Positions 49,038 to 58,324 of a stretch of DNA of 64,000 nucleotides are shown here, piece by piece. Where the stretch lies: contig JHVP01000001.1 of the NCBI GenBank assembly GCA_000620205.1, positions 310,001 to 374,000 on the forward strand, in the 5' to 3' direction. Under the pieces are notes generated by a model, which was not told the DNA's origin, did no database searches, and saw only the letters and a program-made list of their open reading frames with translations. A program made the position numbers and the translations under genes. This DNA comes from Geodermatophilaceae bacterium URHA0031 (GTDB taxonomy: Bacteria; Actinomycetota; Actinomycetes; Mycobacteriales; Geodermatophilaceae). Each line of letters begins with the position of its first letter. Positions within the stretch are counted from its first letter, which is position 1.

Positions 49038-49775
49038 GTGACGCTCGTCGAGGACTTCCACGTCGCGCTCGCCGCGCTAGCGGTGGAGTTCGCCGGATCG
49101 GCGCTGTTGCCCGAACGCCTCGCGCGGGCCAGCGCCCAGGTCCTGCCGGTGGACGGTGCCGGCATCAGCCTCTTCTTCTCCTCCGACCGGCGACTGCCGG
49201 TCGGTGCGAGCGACCCCGCGTCGGCCGAGGCAGAACGGCTGCAGTTCACCGCCGGCGAGGGCCCCTGTCTGACGTCGCACGCCACCGGCGCAGTCGTGCT
49301 CGCCGACGCGGCCACCCTGCGCGCGCGATGGCCCGGGTACTACGACGCCCTGGCGGCGCGCACGCCCATCCGCGGCAGCCTCTCCCTCCCCCTGCGTGAC
49401 GAGCTGAGCGGGATCGGCGCGCTGGACCTCTACGTCGTCTCCCCAGGCGAGGTGGCCTCGGTGAACGTGGACGACGCCCTGGCGGTGGCCGCGCAGGTCG
49501 CCGCCGTCCTGCAGGTCCGGGGTCGGCAGGACCGGGGGTCGTCCTCGGGCGGCCCGGCGTGGCTGGACGCGCCGGCCGCAGAGCGGCGGTCCACGGTGTG
49601 GCAGGCGATCGGCTTCGTGAACTCTGCCCTCGGCGTCCCGAGCCCCGACGCCCTGGCTCTGCTCCGCGCTCACGCGTACGCGGACGGGCAGTCCCTCGAC
49701 GACCTCGCCGCGCAGGTGCTCAGTCGGCAGGTGCCGGTGGAGGAGCTGGCGCTGGACTCGGACAGCCCCAGGTAG
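49038..49775 (+). CDS. GAF-ANTAR signalling protein
   Basis: A 245-residue protein. The GAF domain spans about 20-155 (DGAGISLFFSSDRRLPVGAS, then AGEGPCLTSHATGAVVLAD, and SLSLPLRDELSGIGALDLY). A C-terminal ANTAR domain follows (about 175-235; TVWQAIGFVNSALGVPSPDA, LALLRAHAYADGQSLDDLAA). Such proteins read a small ligand and act on RNA hairpins. GTG 49038 was chosen. It ends in TAG, immediately beside a relic of another ANTAR gene on the opposite strand. Confidence 0.88.
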   Translation: MTLVEDFHVALAALAVEFAGSALLPERLARASAQVLPVDGAGISLFFSSDRRLPVGASDPASAEAERLQFTAGEGPCLTSHATGAVVLADAATLRARWPGYYDALAARTPIRGSLSLPLRDELSGIGALDLYVVSPGEVASVNVDDALAVAAQVAAVLQVRGRQDRGSSSGGPAWLDAPAAERRSTVWQAIGFVNSALGVPSPDALALLRAHAYADGQSLDDLAAQVLSRQVPVEELALDSDSPR

Positions 49776-49885
49776 CGGAGCCCAGCCGGAAGGCCTGGTC
49801 GGGCGTCCGCTCGTGGCGCTCCGTCACGATGCCCCTGGCCTGGTCGATCCCCCCGGGACTCGAGCGCCACCTGCAGTACTCCCCA
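49776..49885 (-). pseudogene. Relic of an ANTAR-domain gene
   Basis: On the minus strand one frame reads LQVALESRG and, after a one-base shift, the next reads GIDQARGIVTERHERTPDQA. Joined, these match the start of a classical ANTAR domain (LQ-ALESR-IDQA-GI-MER-TPD-AF). The frame is broken and no upstream sensor is attached. It lies between the two intact signalling genes and looks like the remnant of a deleted or replaced ANTAR gene. Confidence 0.55.
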
Positions 49886-49990
49886 CGTTGAGCGCTCTGG
49901 TCGTCGAGCGTCGCGTCGCCTCCTCGAGCGCCCACCCGGCTCACACCGCTCTCACCCCCGGGACCGGGCACCTCCGCATAGGGTCCGGCC

Positions 49991-51244
49991 ATGACGCCCC
50001 CGCCCACGGCCGGCCTGGACGTCGCCACGTTGCTCGAGCGCGTCGAGGGACGAGCACCCATCGAGGCGGTCGAGGCTGCCACGGAGTCGCTCGCGGAGAT
50101 GCTCGACGCCCGTGAGCTCGCCTTCCTCATCGCCGACTTCAGCGGTCGCTCGGTCGTCCGCCTCACCACGGGCGCGGGTGGCGCCGCGGGTGCCCGGACG
50201 CAGGCCGGGGAGCAGGCGGAGTCACTGCCGTTGCGGGGCACCGTCTACGAGCGCGTCCTGCGCACCCAGCAGGTCGACGTCCGCCCGGTCGACGAGGGGG
50301 CCCGGATGATCGTCCCGGTCACCGACCGGGGTGACGCCATCGGACTGCTCGAGGCTGTGCTACCTGCTCTTCCCGGCCCGGCGTTGATCGCATCCGTGGG
50401 CAGGGCCGCGCACGCCATGGCCTACGTCGTCATCGCCGCGCGCCGCTACACGGACGTGTTCGAGTGGGGGCAGCGCACCACGCCGTTCGCCCTGGCCGCC
50501 GAGATCCAGCGCCGGCTGCTGCCGGCGTCCTACACCTGCGAGGCCGGCCAGTTCACCCTCGCCGGCTGGCTGGAACCGTCCGCCTCGGTGGGCGGGGACA
50601 CCTTCGACTACACCCTCAACCGCGATTCCCTCCACGTCTCGATCACCGATGCCGTCGGCCACCAGATCGAGGCGGCCCTGTTGGCGACCCTCTTCGTCGG
50701 GAGCCTCCGCAACGCCCGCCGGAGGGGCCTGGACCTGCAGGAACAGGCCCGGTACGCGAACGACGCCCTGGCCGAGAACGCACCCCCGGGCCGTTTCGTC
50801 ACCGGCCAGCTCGTGCGGTTCGACCTGCTGACCCAGCGGGCGGAGATCGTGAACGGCGGGCACGAGCTGCCCCTCCGGCTGCGCAACGGCCGGGTCGAGG
50901 AGATCAGCCTGCGCGTGGAACCGCCGTTCGGCGTCCTGCCCGGGAAGTCGTTCCAGCTGCAGCCCTTCCCGCTCGAACCGGGCGACCGGATCATCTTCCT
51001 CACCGACGGCATGCAGGAGCGGAACGCGGCGTCCCTCGACGTGGCCGCGGCCCTGGCCGCCTCGGCGGACCTCCACCCCCGGGAGGTCGTCCACGAGCTC
51101 GGCGCCGCCGTCCTGGAGGCCACCGGAGGCGACCTCCGCGACGACGCCACGCTGGTGTGCCTCGACTGGCACGGCGGCGACCCGCGGGGGCCCAACAGCC
51201 TGCACGGCTCCGATGCCGATCAGGCGTCCCCCGCCCGGCCGTGA
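49991..51244 (+). CDS. SpoIIE-type PP2C phosphatase with an N-terminal sensor
   Basis: A 417-residue protein. Residues 1-160 form a sensor region without a clear family name. The C-terminal SpoIIE/PP2C domain has GGDTFDYTLN, DAVGHQIEAALLATLF, FLTDGMQERN and DLRDDATLVCL, with the metal-binding Asp residues present. Such phosphatases act on anti-anti-sigma proteins in SigB-like stress cascades. No partner kinase or anti-sigma gene is in the window. ATG 49991 starts the ORF. Confidence 0.9.
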   Translation: MTPPPTAGLDVATLLERVEGRAPIEAVEAATESLAEMLDARELAFLIADFSGRSVVRLTTGAGGAAGARTQAGEQAESLPLRGTVYERVLRTQQVDVRPVDEGARMIVPVTDRGDAIGLLEAVLPALPGPALIASVGRAAHAMAYVVIAARRYTDVFEWGQRTTPFALAAEIQRRLLPASYTCEAGQFTLAGWLEPSASVGGDTFDYTLNRDSLHVSITDAVGHQIEAALLATLFVGSLRNARRRGLDLQEQARYANDALAENAPPGRFVTGQLVRFDLLTQRAEIVNGGHELPLRLRNGRVEEISLRVEPPFGVLPGKSFQLQPFPLEPGDRIIFLTDGMQERNAASLDVAAALAASADLHPREVVHELGAAVLEATGGDLRDDATLVCLDWHGGDPRGPNSLHGSDADQASPARP

Positions 51245-51380
51245 CGTCGCCCGGGTGGGCGGTGGGCAGAGCAGCGACGACGGCCGAGGAGTCCGTCGCA
51301 GCGGCACGGCCCGATGGCATCCCCAGCCACCTGGCCTCAGGTCGTGGTACGGGCGGCGCTGCGCCGGGACGTCGACGTGC

Positions 51381-52664
51381 TCACGCCACCCCGCAGGTGC
51401 GGAGCGCGAGCAGCGCCAGGGTGCGGGCCGACAGCAGCACGTCCTCCACCGGCACCTGCTCGCCCACACCGTGCGCCAGCCGCAGGTCACCCGGGCCGTG
51501 GTGCAGCGCCGGGATGCCCGCTGCCGTGTAGAACCGCAGGTCGGTACCGGCGGTGAGCGCCCGCTCGGGTGGCGGAGCGCCGCCGGCGTCGGTGACCGCC
51601 TGCTGCACGGCCGGGAGCAGCGAGGAGCCGGCCGGCAGTCGGCTGCTGGCATAGGTGCCGCCGAACCACTCGACCTGCGCCGGGTGGTCGGCCAGCCAGG
51701 GATGGGCCGCGCACGCCGCGGCCACGCAGCCCTCGAACGCCGCCCGGGCCGCCTCCACCGACTCGCCCAGCCGCACGCCGAACCGCCCCTCGGCGACCAG
51801 CCGGTCAGGCACGGTGCTCCCCCAGTCGCCGGCCTGCAGCCGGCCGATCGAGATCCCGTAGGGGAACGGGTGGTCACCGAACTGGGACCGGTCAGCGGGC
51901 TGGCGGCCGGACTCCAATACCCGGAGCGCCGCGTGCACGTGCTCGAACAGCTCGACGGCGCTGACCCCGAGGTGCCGGTTGGCGGCGTGCGCGGCCAGCC
52001 CGGTGAGGGTGAGCCGGAAGGTCAGCGCGCCGGCGTGCGCGGTCATCACCGCGCCCGCGGTCGGCTCGGGGATGACGCAGGCGTCGCCGCGGTGCCCCCG
52101 CCGCAGGGTGGCCCACGCGCCGAGCCCGCCGTCCTCCTCGCCCATGACGCTGTGCACCGCCAGCGGCCGGGCCAGCCGCACGCCCGCCGTCCGCATGGCC
52201 CGCACAGCGGCCAGCGCGGCGACCAGGCCGCCCTTCATGTCGCACGTGCCGCGGCCGTGCACGGCGCCGCCGTCGACCCGGGGGGTGAACGGGTCCCCGG
52301 GCCACAGCGCCGGGTCTCCGGCCGGGACGACGTCGCTGTGCCCGCAGAGCACCAGCGCCGGCTGACCGCCGTCCAGGCCGGGCAGCGTGCCCACCACGCC
52401 CCACGCCTCGCTGCGTTCGACCTCCTGGCCGGGCGCGTCCGGGGCGGCCGTGGCCTCGGCGAGGTCGATGGCCCAGCGGTCGACGTCGGTGCCGAGCTCG
52501 TCCAGCCAGCCGGCCACCAGGTGCTGCGCCTCGGACTCGGCGGCCGTACCGCCGAGCGACGGGACCGCGACCAGCTCGACCACCCGGTCGACGGCCCACT
52601 GCGCGTCGACGGCGTCGAGCACCGCGGCCTCGCGGGTGGAGAGGTCGGTGGGCCGGAGGTCCAT
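51381..52664 (-). CDS. M20-family peptidase/deacylase
   Basis: A 427-residue metalloenzyme of the ArgE/DapE/CPG2 group. Zinc ligands are seen in LCGHSDVVPAG (His), GTCDMKGGLVAAL (Asp) and SVMGEEDGGLGAW (Glu pair), with later His in HHGPGDLRLAHGVGE. The central dimerisation domain is present (about 215-330). The substrate (acetylornithine, succinyl-DAP or an N-acyl amino acid) cannot be told. ATG 52664 was chosen because the frame upstream is Arg/Pro-rich. Confidence 0.9.
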   Translation of the reverse strand: MDLRPTDLSTREAAVLDAVDAQWAVDRVVELVAVPSLGGTAAESEAQHLVAGWLDELGTDVDRWAIDLAEATAAPDAPGQEVERSEAWGVVGTLPGLDGGQPALVLCGHSDVVPAGDPALWPGDPFTPRVDGGAVHGRGTCDMKGGLVAALAAVRAMRTAGVRLARPLAVHSVMGEEDGGLGAWATLRRGHRGDACVIPEPTAGAVMTAHAGALTFRLTLTGLAAHAANRHLGVSAVELFEHVHAALRVLESGRQPADRSQFGDHPFPYGISIGRLQAGDWGSTVPDRLVAEGRFGVRLGESVEAARAAFEGCVAAACAAHPWLADHPAQVEWFGGTYASSRLPAGSSLLPAVQQAVTDAGGAPPPERALTAGTDLRFYTAAGIPALHHGPGDLRLAHGVGEQVPVEDVLLSARTLALLALRTCGVA

Positions 52665-52829
52665 GGCGCGCGAACCTAACAGGCCGGGGGAACCGCGATG
52701 CCGGGCCGCCTCGGGCCGACGGGGACGCTCGCGGGCAGGCGCGCCGCGGCCTCCGCCGGTCGGTGACACAGGGAGGGCGCCCCGGCGACTCCGCCGGGTG
52801 CGGGCGGCCGCCACGGCTGACCCGCTCGA

Positions 52830-53183
52830 TCACCCGAGGAGCGGCCGGGGGTCGAAGGTGACGCGGATGCGGGTGATCAGCCCGTCCTCGACACGACTCC
52901 AGTTGACGGTGGGGATCGGTGGGGTGCTGGCGGTGTGCAGGTCGAACCAGGTCATGGCGTCCGGTCCCTCGACGACGCGGGCGTGCAGGGTCAGGTCGGT
53001 CATGACCGACTCAGCCATCCCCCTCAGGCCGGCGATGCACTCGTCGATCCCGTCGGCGGTCCCCATGGGGCCGACGAACCCCACGTCCGGTGACAGCACC
53101 GTCCGGAGGCGGCGGAAGTCGCGGTCCCGCCACGCGTCGAAGTAGGCGGTTGCGGTGGTGCGGGTGATCTCGGTCTGCTCCAT
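52830..53183 (-). CDS. SnoaL-like (NTF2-fold) protein
   Basis: A 117-residue SnoaL_2-type protein. TATAYFDAWRDRDFRRLRTV begins the fold and DLHTASTPPIPTVNWSRVED closes it. Related proteins are epoxide hydrolases, isomerases or small-ligand binders. ATG 53183 has GAGAGGACAGG before it; an ATG at 53243 gives a 20-residue longer N-terminus. It is divergent from the LysR gene at 53306, which may control it. Confidence 0.85.
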   Translation of the reverse strand: MEQTEITRTTATAYFDAWRDRDFRRLRTVLSPDVGFVGPMGTADGIDECIAGLRGMAESVMTDLTLHARVVEGPDAMTWFDLHTASTPPIPTVNWSRVEDGLITRIRVTFDPRPLLG

Positions 53184-53305
53184 GTCCTGTCCTCTCGGTG
53201 GCGCGGTGGTCATGGGGGCTCCTCCGGGTTGGGGTCCCTCCACGGTGACCCCGTCGGAGTCATCCGTCCAACAGCTGGTTCGTATCCGATCTATCTTCTG
53301 TGGAC

Positions 53306-54184
53306 ATGGAGCTGCACCAGCTGCGGTACTTCCTGGCTGTCGTCGACGAGGGGACCTTCACGGCGGCGGCTGAGGCCGTCCGGATCAGTCAGTCAGGGGT
53401 CAGCACCCAGTTGCAGAAGCTGGAACGCGAACTCGGGCTCGGGCTGATCGACCGGTCAGCGCGCCGGGTCGCGCTGACGCCGGCCGGGGAGCGGCTTGTC
53501 CCGTACGCGCGAGCAGCGGTTGCCGCCGTCGAGGACGTGGCCGGGGCCGCGAACGGCATCCGTGGCCTGGTCACCGGAGTGCTGCGGGTCACGACCGTCA
53601 CGGGCATGGTCTGGCAGCCCCTGTTCGACGCACTGGCGACCATCCACACCCGGCACCCCGGTATCGACCTCCGCCTGCGCGAGGGTCCTTCCGGGGACCT
53701 CATCACCCAGGTCCGCGACGGCACTGCCGACGTCGCGATCGCCGCATGGGCGGGCGACCCGCCGGAGGGAGTGCGGACCTCGGTGGTGTTCGACGACCCG
53801 CTGGTCGCCGTGGTCAGCGCCGGCCACCCCTGGGCCGCGCGCGACCGCGTCCACCCCGCGGAGCTGGTCCGCGCCGAACTCATCTCACTCGGACCCGGCA
53901 CCGGCGCGCGGGCAGCCCTCGACGCGCTGCTCAGGCGGGGCGGCACCTCCGCGGAGCCACGGTGGGAGGTGTCCTCACCCACCTACGTGCAGATGCTCAC
54001 CAGCCGCGGCCTCGGTGTGGGCATCGTGAGCACCACCACGGCGCAGGACTGGGAGGACGTCGTCACCCTCCGGATCGCCGACGACCTCGCCCGGTCCCAG
54101 CTCGGCATCGTCTGGCGGAGCCGGCCCAGCCACGCAGCCCGCGCGCTGCTCCACCTCCTGCAGCAGCCACAGCCAGGCCCGTGA
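53306..54184 (+). CDS. LysR-family transcriptional regulator
   Basis: A 292-residue LTTR with HTH about 1-60 (LHQLRYFLAVVDEGTFTAAA; SGVSTQLQKLERELG). The effector domain follows (TADVAIAAWAGDPPEG; SRGLGVGIVST). ATG 53306 and GTG 53300 are both possible starts. It is divergent from the SnoaL-like gene across 122 bases, and the HSL-type esterase follows on the same strand 177 bases later. Confidence 0.9.
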   Translation: MELHQLRYFLAVVDEGTFTAAAEAVRISQSGVSTQLQKLERELGLGLIDRSARRVALTPAGERLVPYARAAVAAVEDVAGAANGIRGLVTGVLRVTTVTGMVWQPLFDALATIHTRHPGIDLRLREGPSGDLITQVRDGTADVAIAAWAGDPPEGVRTSVVFDDPLVAVVSAGHPWAARDRVHPAELVRAELISLGPGTGARAALDALLRRGGTSAEPRWEVSSPTYVQMLTSRGLGVGIVSTTTAQDWEDVVTLRIADDLARSQLGIVWRSRPSHAARALLHLLQQPQPGP

Positions 54185-54361
54185 GCTCGTTTCCTCGTGC
54201 ACGCCTCCTCCCGCCGTCCTGCTCACCGAAGGCGTGGCGCGCTCCGGCCGGCGCCCGCCACATGGCGGGACACGTCCACCGTGTGGCGCTGGGTTTTTCC
54301 CGCAGACGCCGACAGGATGGTGACGACGGCCACTCTCGGCCGTCTCGCCGCAGGAGGACCC

Positions 54362-55366
54362 GTGACACTGACGTCGCCCACCGCACCCACCGGCGTTGAC
54401 GCGCCGCGGCCGCCCTTCGACCCCGAGGTCGTGGCGGCGCTCCAGGCACTGGCCGGGCTCATCCCCGCTGCCATCACGCCAGACCTGATCCCGTTGTTGC
54501 GCCAACCCAACCCGGCACTCCCGTCCGCGACCGACGAGGAGCTCAGCCGAGGCGGGGCCTTCGCCGTCACCACCCGCTCGGTCCCCGGGCCCGAGGGCGC
54601 GCCGGACGTCGAGGTCGTCGTCTGCCTGCCGACCGGTGCGAGCGGCCCGGTCGCGGCTGTGCTCCACACCCACGGCGGCGGCATGGTCATCGGCGACGCC
54701 CGAACGGGTCTGGTCGAGGTGATGGACTGGGCCGCCGAACTGCAGCTCGCAGTGGTGTCCGTCGAGTACCGGCTGGCCCCGGAGACCCCGCACCCGGGTC
54801 CGGTCGAGGACTGTTACGCCGCGCTCACCTGGACCGTCAGCAAGGCAGCCGATCTCGGGATCGACCCCGATCGCATCGTGGTGGCCGGAGCCAGCGCCGG
54901 CGGAGGGCTGGCGGCTGCCCTGGCGTTGATGGCCCGCGACCGTGGCGATGTCTCCTTGGCCGGACAGCTGCTGATCTACCCGATGCTGGACGACCGGAAC
55001 GACACGTTCTCCGCACACCAGATGCGCGGTGTGGGCGTCTGGGACCAGGTCTCGAACGACACCGGATGGACGGCCCTGCTCGGGAGCGACCGCGGCGGTC
55101 CCGACGTCTCCCCCTACGCCGCCCCGGCTCGAGCCACCGACCTGTCCGGCCTGCCCCCTGCCTTCATCGACGTGGCCACGACAGAGACCTTCCGGGACGA
55201 GGACGTCGCCTACGCCACCCGCATCTGGCAGGCCGGCGGGATCGCCGAGCTGCACGTGTGGCCCGGCGGCTGCCATGGCTTCGACACGTTCGTACCCGAC
55301 GCCCAGATCTCACGCGAGGCCCGGTCCGCCCGTCTGAGGTGGCTGCGCCGGTTGCTCGCGCAGTGA
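54362..55366 (+). CDS. HSL-type alpha/beta hydrolase (esterase)
   Basis: A 334-residue esterase of the hormone-sensitive-lipase family. The HGGG oxyanion motif is in HTHGGGMVIGDARTG, the nucleophile Ser in VVAGASAGGGLAAALALM (GASAGG) and the catalytic His in GGCHGFDTFVPD; the acid residue is probably in TFRDEDVAY. It hydrolyses short acyl esters in relatives. GTG 54362 has AGGAGG immediately upstream; the longer frame starts at 54317 or earlier but overlaps that site. Confidence 0.9.
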   Translation: MTLTSPTAPTGVDAPRPPFDPEVVAALQALAGLIPAAITPDLIPLLRQPNPALPSATDEELSRGGAFAVTTRSVPGPEGAPDVEVVVCLPTGASGPVAAVLHTHGGGMVIGDARTGLVEVMDWAAELQLAVVSVEYRLAPETPHPGPVEDCYAALTWTVSKAADLGIDPDRIVVAGASAGGGLAAALALMARDRGDVSLAGQLLIYPMLDDRNDTFSAHQMRGVGVWDQVSNDTGWTALLGSDRGGPDVSPYAAPARATDLSGLPPAFIDVATTETFRDEDVAYATRIWQAGGIAELHVWPGGCHGFDTFVPDAQISREARSARLRWLRRLLAQ

Positions 55367-55392
55367 CGCCCCGACCACTGGGATCCTGAGGT

Positions 55393-55412
55393 CCCCACAG
55401 TGGGCCGGTGAA
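55393..55412. repeat. AGTGGGCCG hairpin repeat, copy 6
   Basis: CCCCACAGTGGGCCGGTGAA in the 171-bp spacer after the esterase; only the loop and part of the 5' arm are kept. Confidence 0.4.
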
Positions 55413-55537
55413 CGACCTCGCGCTCCGCCGTGCAGCCCTCGACCCCGAGGCGGGCGCTCGTTCGCGAGCCCGGAGGAGAGGGTGGGCCGCTGGGGGCCAG
55501 CGTCGCCAGGTGGCCTGCAACACCTAGCCTGCTGGCC

Positions 55538-56509
55538 ATGCGTGCTGTGCAGATCACCCGCTTCGGCGGCCCCGAGGTCATGGACGTCGTCGACCTGCCC
55601 GACCCCGTCCCCGGGGACGGCGAGCAGCTGTTCGACATCAGCTCCAGCGGCGTCAACTTCGCTGACACCCACCAGACCGAGGACAGCTACCTCGCCCCGC
55701 AGACGCTCCCGCTGATCCCCGGCGCGGAGTTCGTCGGCACCGCCAGCGACGGCGGTCCGCGGGTGGTCGGGCTGCTCGCCGGCGGCGGCTACGCGCAGAA
55801 GGTGGCCACCGACCCGCGGCTGACCTGGCCGGTGCCCGACGCCGTCACCGACGAGCAGGCGCTCGCCGTCGTCCTGCAGGGCACCACCGCGTGGCACCTG
55901 CTGCGCACCTCCGCCCACCTGGCCGAGGGTGAGTCCGTGGTGGTCATCGCCGGCGCCGGCGGGGTCGGCTCGCTCGCCGTCCAGCTGGCCAAGCGCTGGG
56001 GCGCCGGCCGGGTGATCGCCACCGCCTCCAGCGCGGAGAAGCGCGAGCTCGCCGAGTCCCTCGGCGCCGACGCCACCGTCGACCCGGCACTCGCCGACGA
56101 CGACCCGAAGTCCTTCACCGCGGCGCTGCGCGAGGCCAACGGCGGCAAGCGGGTCGACGTCGTCCTGGAGATGACCGGCGGGCACGTGCTCGACGGGTCG
56201 CTGTCGGCGCTGGCGCCCTTCGGCCGGCTCGTCGCCTACGGCATGGCCGGCCGGGAGGCCCCCAAGCCGATCAACGTCCAATCGCTGATGGGCACCAGCC
56301 GCGCCGTCATCGGGTTCTGGCTGGCGCACTGCTTCGGCCGGCCGGAGATGCTCGACCAGGCGATGGGCGAGCTGCTGCCGCTGGTCGCCGAGGGCGCACT
56401 GCGCCCGGTGTCCGGCGGGCGCTACCCGCTGACCGCCGTCCGCGAGGCCCACCAGGACCTCCGCGCCCGCCGCACCAGCGGCAAGCTCACCCTCGACCCC
56501 ACCCGCTGA
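55538..56509 (+). CDS. Quinone oxidoreductase-type MDR enzyme
   Basis: A 323-residue zinc-independent MDR protein of the QOR/NADPH:quinone group. VNFADTHQTEDSYL and LIPGAEFVGTA start the protein, and VVVIAGAGGVGSLAVQLAKR is the NADPH-binding loop. The later DVVLEMTGGHVL and GTSRAVIGFWLAH regions are intact. No zinc-ligand Cys cluster is present. ATG 55538 follows a short spacer, and a strong terminator follows the gene. Confidence 0.92.
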   Translation: MRAVQITRFGGPEVMDVVDLPDPVPGDGEQLFDISSSGVNFADTHQTEDSYLAPQTLPLIPGAEFVGTASDGGPRVVGLLAGGGYAQKVATDPRLTWPVPDAVTDEQALAVVLQGTTAWHLLRTSAHLAEGESVVVIAGAGGVGSLAVQLAKRWGAGRVIATASSAEKRELAESLGADATVDPALADDDPKSFTAALREANGGKRVDVVLEMTGGHVLDGSLSALAPFGRLVAYGMAGREAPKPINVQSLMGTSRAVIGFWLAHCFGRPEMLDQAMGELLPLVAEGALRPVSGGRYPLTAVREAHQDLRARRTSGKLTLDPTR

Positions 56510-56516
56510 GGACCGT

Positions 56517-56548
56517 CCCCGTCGCCGAAGGCGCCTTCGGCGACGGGG
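56517..56548. terminator. Perfect palindromic bidirectional terminator
   Basis: CCCCGTCGCCGAAG pairs perfectly with CTTCGGCGACGGGG around GCGC (14-bp stem). It lies between the convergent quinone oxidoreductase and tannase-family genes. Confidence 0.85.
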
Positions 56549-56557
56549 ATGGCAGGG

Positions 56558-58165
56558 TCAGCGGGCGGCCGGTTCCAGCTCCGTGCCGCGGACGCACCGG
56601 TAGCTGCCGGCGTCGGCCGGGTCGCCCTGCCCGACCAGCCGGGCCACCTTCGGGTAGGCGCACAGCGGGCGGGTCTGCACGACCGTCCCCTGCGCGTCGA
56701 CCGCCTCCGCGGTGAGCGTCCGCGGCGCGTTCCCGTGCTCCACCCAGTCCACGAGCGCCTCGAACTGACCGGTCGGCTGAGGACCGGCGCCGCCGCCGCA
56801 GTGGCCGACGCCGGGCGCGAGGAACAGCCGCAGGAACTGGTCGGTCTGCCCGCGGCCCAGGGTGGCCTGGACCCGCTCGTAGTAGTCGACCGTGCCCTGG
56901 AACGGGACGCCGAAGTCAGCGGCCCCGTGCCACAGCAGCGCCTTGCCTCCGTGCCCGGCGAACGCGGACAGGTCGGGGTCGTCGGCGCCGAGCACCGAGC
57001 CGTACATCTCCACCGCCTGGGTGAAGAACTGCTCGAAGCCGGCGTAGGTGAGGGTCCGCCAGTCCCAGTTCGGGTCCTGGGCGAGGAACAGCCCGATCCA
57101 CCACAGGTCGTACTGGAAGGGCTTGCCCACCAGCTGCCCGTCGACCTCGACGACGTCGTTGAGCCCGGCGTACGGCGTGCCCGGGGCCTGGCCGTACCAG
57201 AGGAACCGCCCGTCGGCGCCGCGCGGCCCCTCGGCGATGCGGCGCATCACCTCGACGTCCCCGGCGGTGATGTCGCCGCACGGGGTCGGGGTGCCGACCA
57301 GGCTGCCGAGGTCGAAGGAGCAGCCCAGCGGGTCGCCGATCACCCCGTCGACGACACCGTCGCCGACCGTGTCGCAGGCCGCCACGGTCGCCTTCAACGC
57401 GGCCTCGAACTTGCACGGCGCGACCGGGTTGTCCTCCTCCAGCATCACGACCTGGCCCCACATCTGCCCGGTCTGCATCTGCGGGAAGTTGATGACCGGG
57501 GCGCCGGCCAGCACGCCGTCGTGGTCGTCGGGGTAGCGCTGGGCCTCCATCAACCCCTGCCGGCCACCCGTGGAGCAGCCGTTCCAGTACGAGTACTCCG
57601 GACCGGAGCCGTAGAAGGCCTCGATCACGGCCTTGGCGGCGACGGTCATGTCGTGCACGCCGCGGTAGCCGAAGTCCTCGATGACCGGCCAGTTCAGCGT
57701 CCGGTCGGCGCGGAGGGCGAAGGTCCCCGTCCCCGCGGGGTTGCCGGCGTCGGTCGCCGCCGCGGCGTAGCCGTTGCGCAGCGCCGGGAGCAGCGACTCC
57801 GGCGACCCGCCGCGGAAGCCACCGCCGCCCACCGCCTGGAACCGGCCGTTCCAGCCCGACTGCGGCAGGTACACCCAGACGGTCACCGCGTCACCGGCCG
57901 GCGGGTGGGTGACGGTGAGCGTGACCCGGCAGGACGCCGGCGTGGTCGCGTCCCCCGGGTCGGCCACCACCGCCTCGACCGTCGTGTCCGGCAGCGCGAG
58001 CCGGGCCGTGGTCAGGTCGGTGCAGCCGGCCGGCGGTGGGGCTGCTCCCGGGCCCCCGGCCGGTGGTGTGGCGCTCGCGGTGTGCGCCACCACCATCCCC
58101 ACGCCCAGTGCGAGTACCGCCGCCGTTGCCAGCGTCCGCCCTGTCCAGCGGGTCCGGGACCTCAT
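56558..58165 (-). CDS. Secreted tannase/feruloyl esterase family protein
   Basis: A 535-residue exported esterase. The signal peptide is MRSRTRWTGRTLATAAVLAL with a cleavage near TASAT (about 32). The tannase-family nucleophile motif is GCSTGGRQGLMEAQ, the acid residue lies in WHGAADFGVPFQGTVDYYER, and the His in APGVGHCGGGAGP. The family hydrolyses gallate, feruloyl or terephthalate-type esters. ATG 58165 gives the signal peptide. It may help break down plant phenolics, as an inference. Confidence 0.9.
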   Translation of the reverse strand: MRSRTRWTGRTLATAAVLALGVGMVVAHTASATPPAGGPGAAPPPAGCTDLTTARLALPDTTVEAVVADPGDATTPASCRVTLTVTHPPAGDAVTVWVYLPQSGWNGRFQAVGGGGFRGGSPESLLPALRNGYAAAATDAGNPAGTGTFALRADRTLNWPVIEDFGYRGVHDMTVAAKAVIEAFYGSGPEYSYWNGCSTGGRQGLMEAQRYPDDHDGVLAGAPVINFPQMQTGQMWGQVVMLEEDNPVAPCKFEAALKATVAACDTVGDGVVDGVIGDPLGCSFDLGSLVGTPTPCGDITAGDVEVMRRIAEGPRGADGRFLWYGQAPGTPYAGLNDVVEVDGQLVGKPFQYDLWWIGLFLAQDPNWDWRTLTYAGFEQFFTQAVEMYGSVLGADDPDLSAFAGHGGKALLWHGAADFGVPFQGTVDYYERVQATLGRGQTDQFLRLFLAPGVGHCGGGAGPQPTGQFEALVDWVEHGNAPRTLTAEAVDAQGTVVQTRPLCAYPKVARLVGQGDPADAGSYRCVRGTELEPAAR

Positions 58166-58324
58166 GCGATGTGCCACCCCTCCAGCTCGTCCGTGAGGCT
58201 CAGCTGCGCCGGGGCAGGCGGCGGGGAGGCCACCGCCACCTGCGACGGAGGGTCGTTCCCGTGTGCCAACCAGGTGCCGGCTGTGCGAGTCTCGCATGCC
58301 GGTGTGACGCCGACCACACCACCC

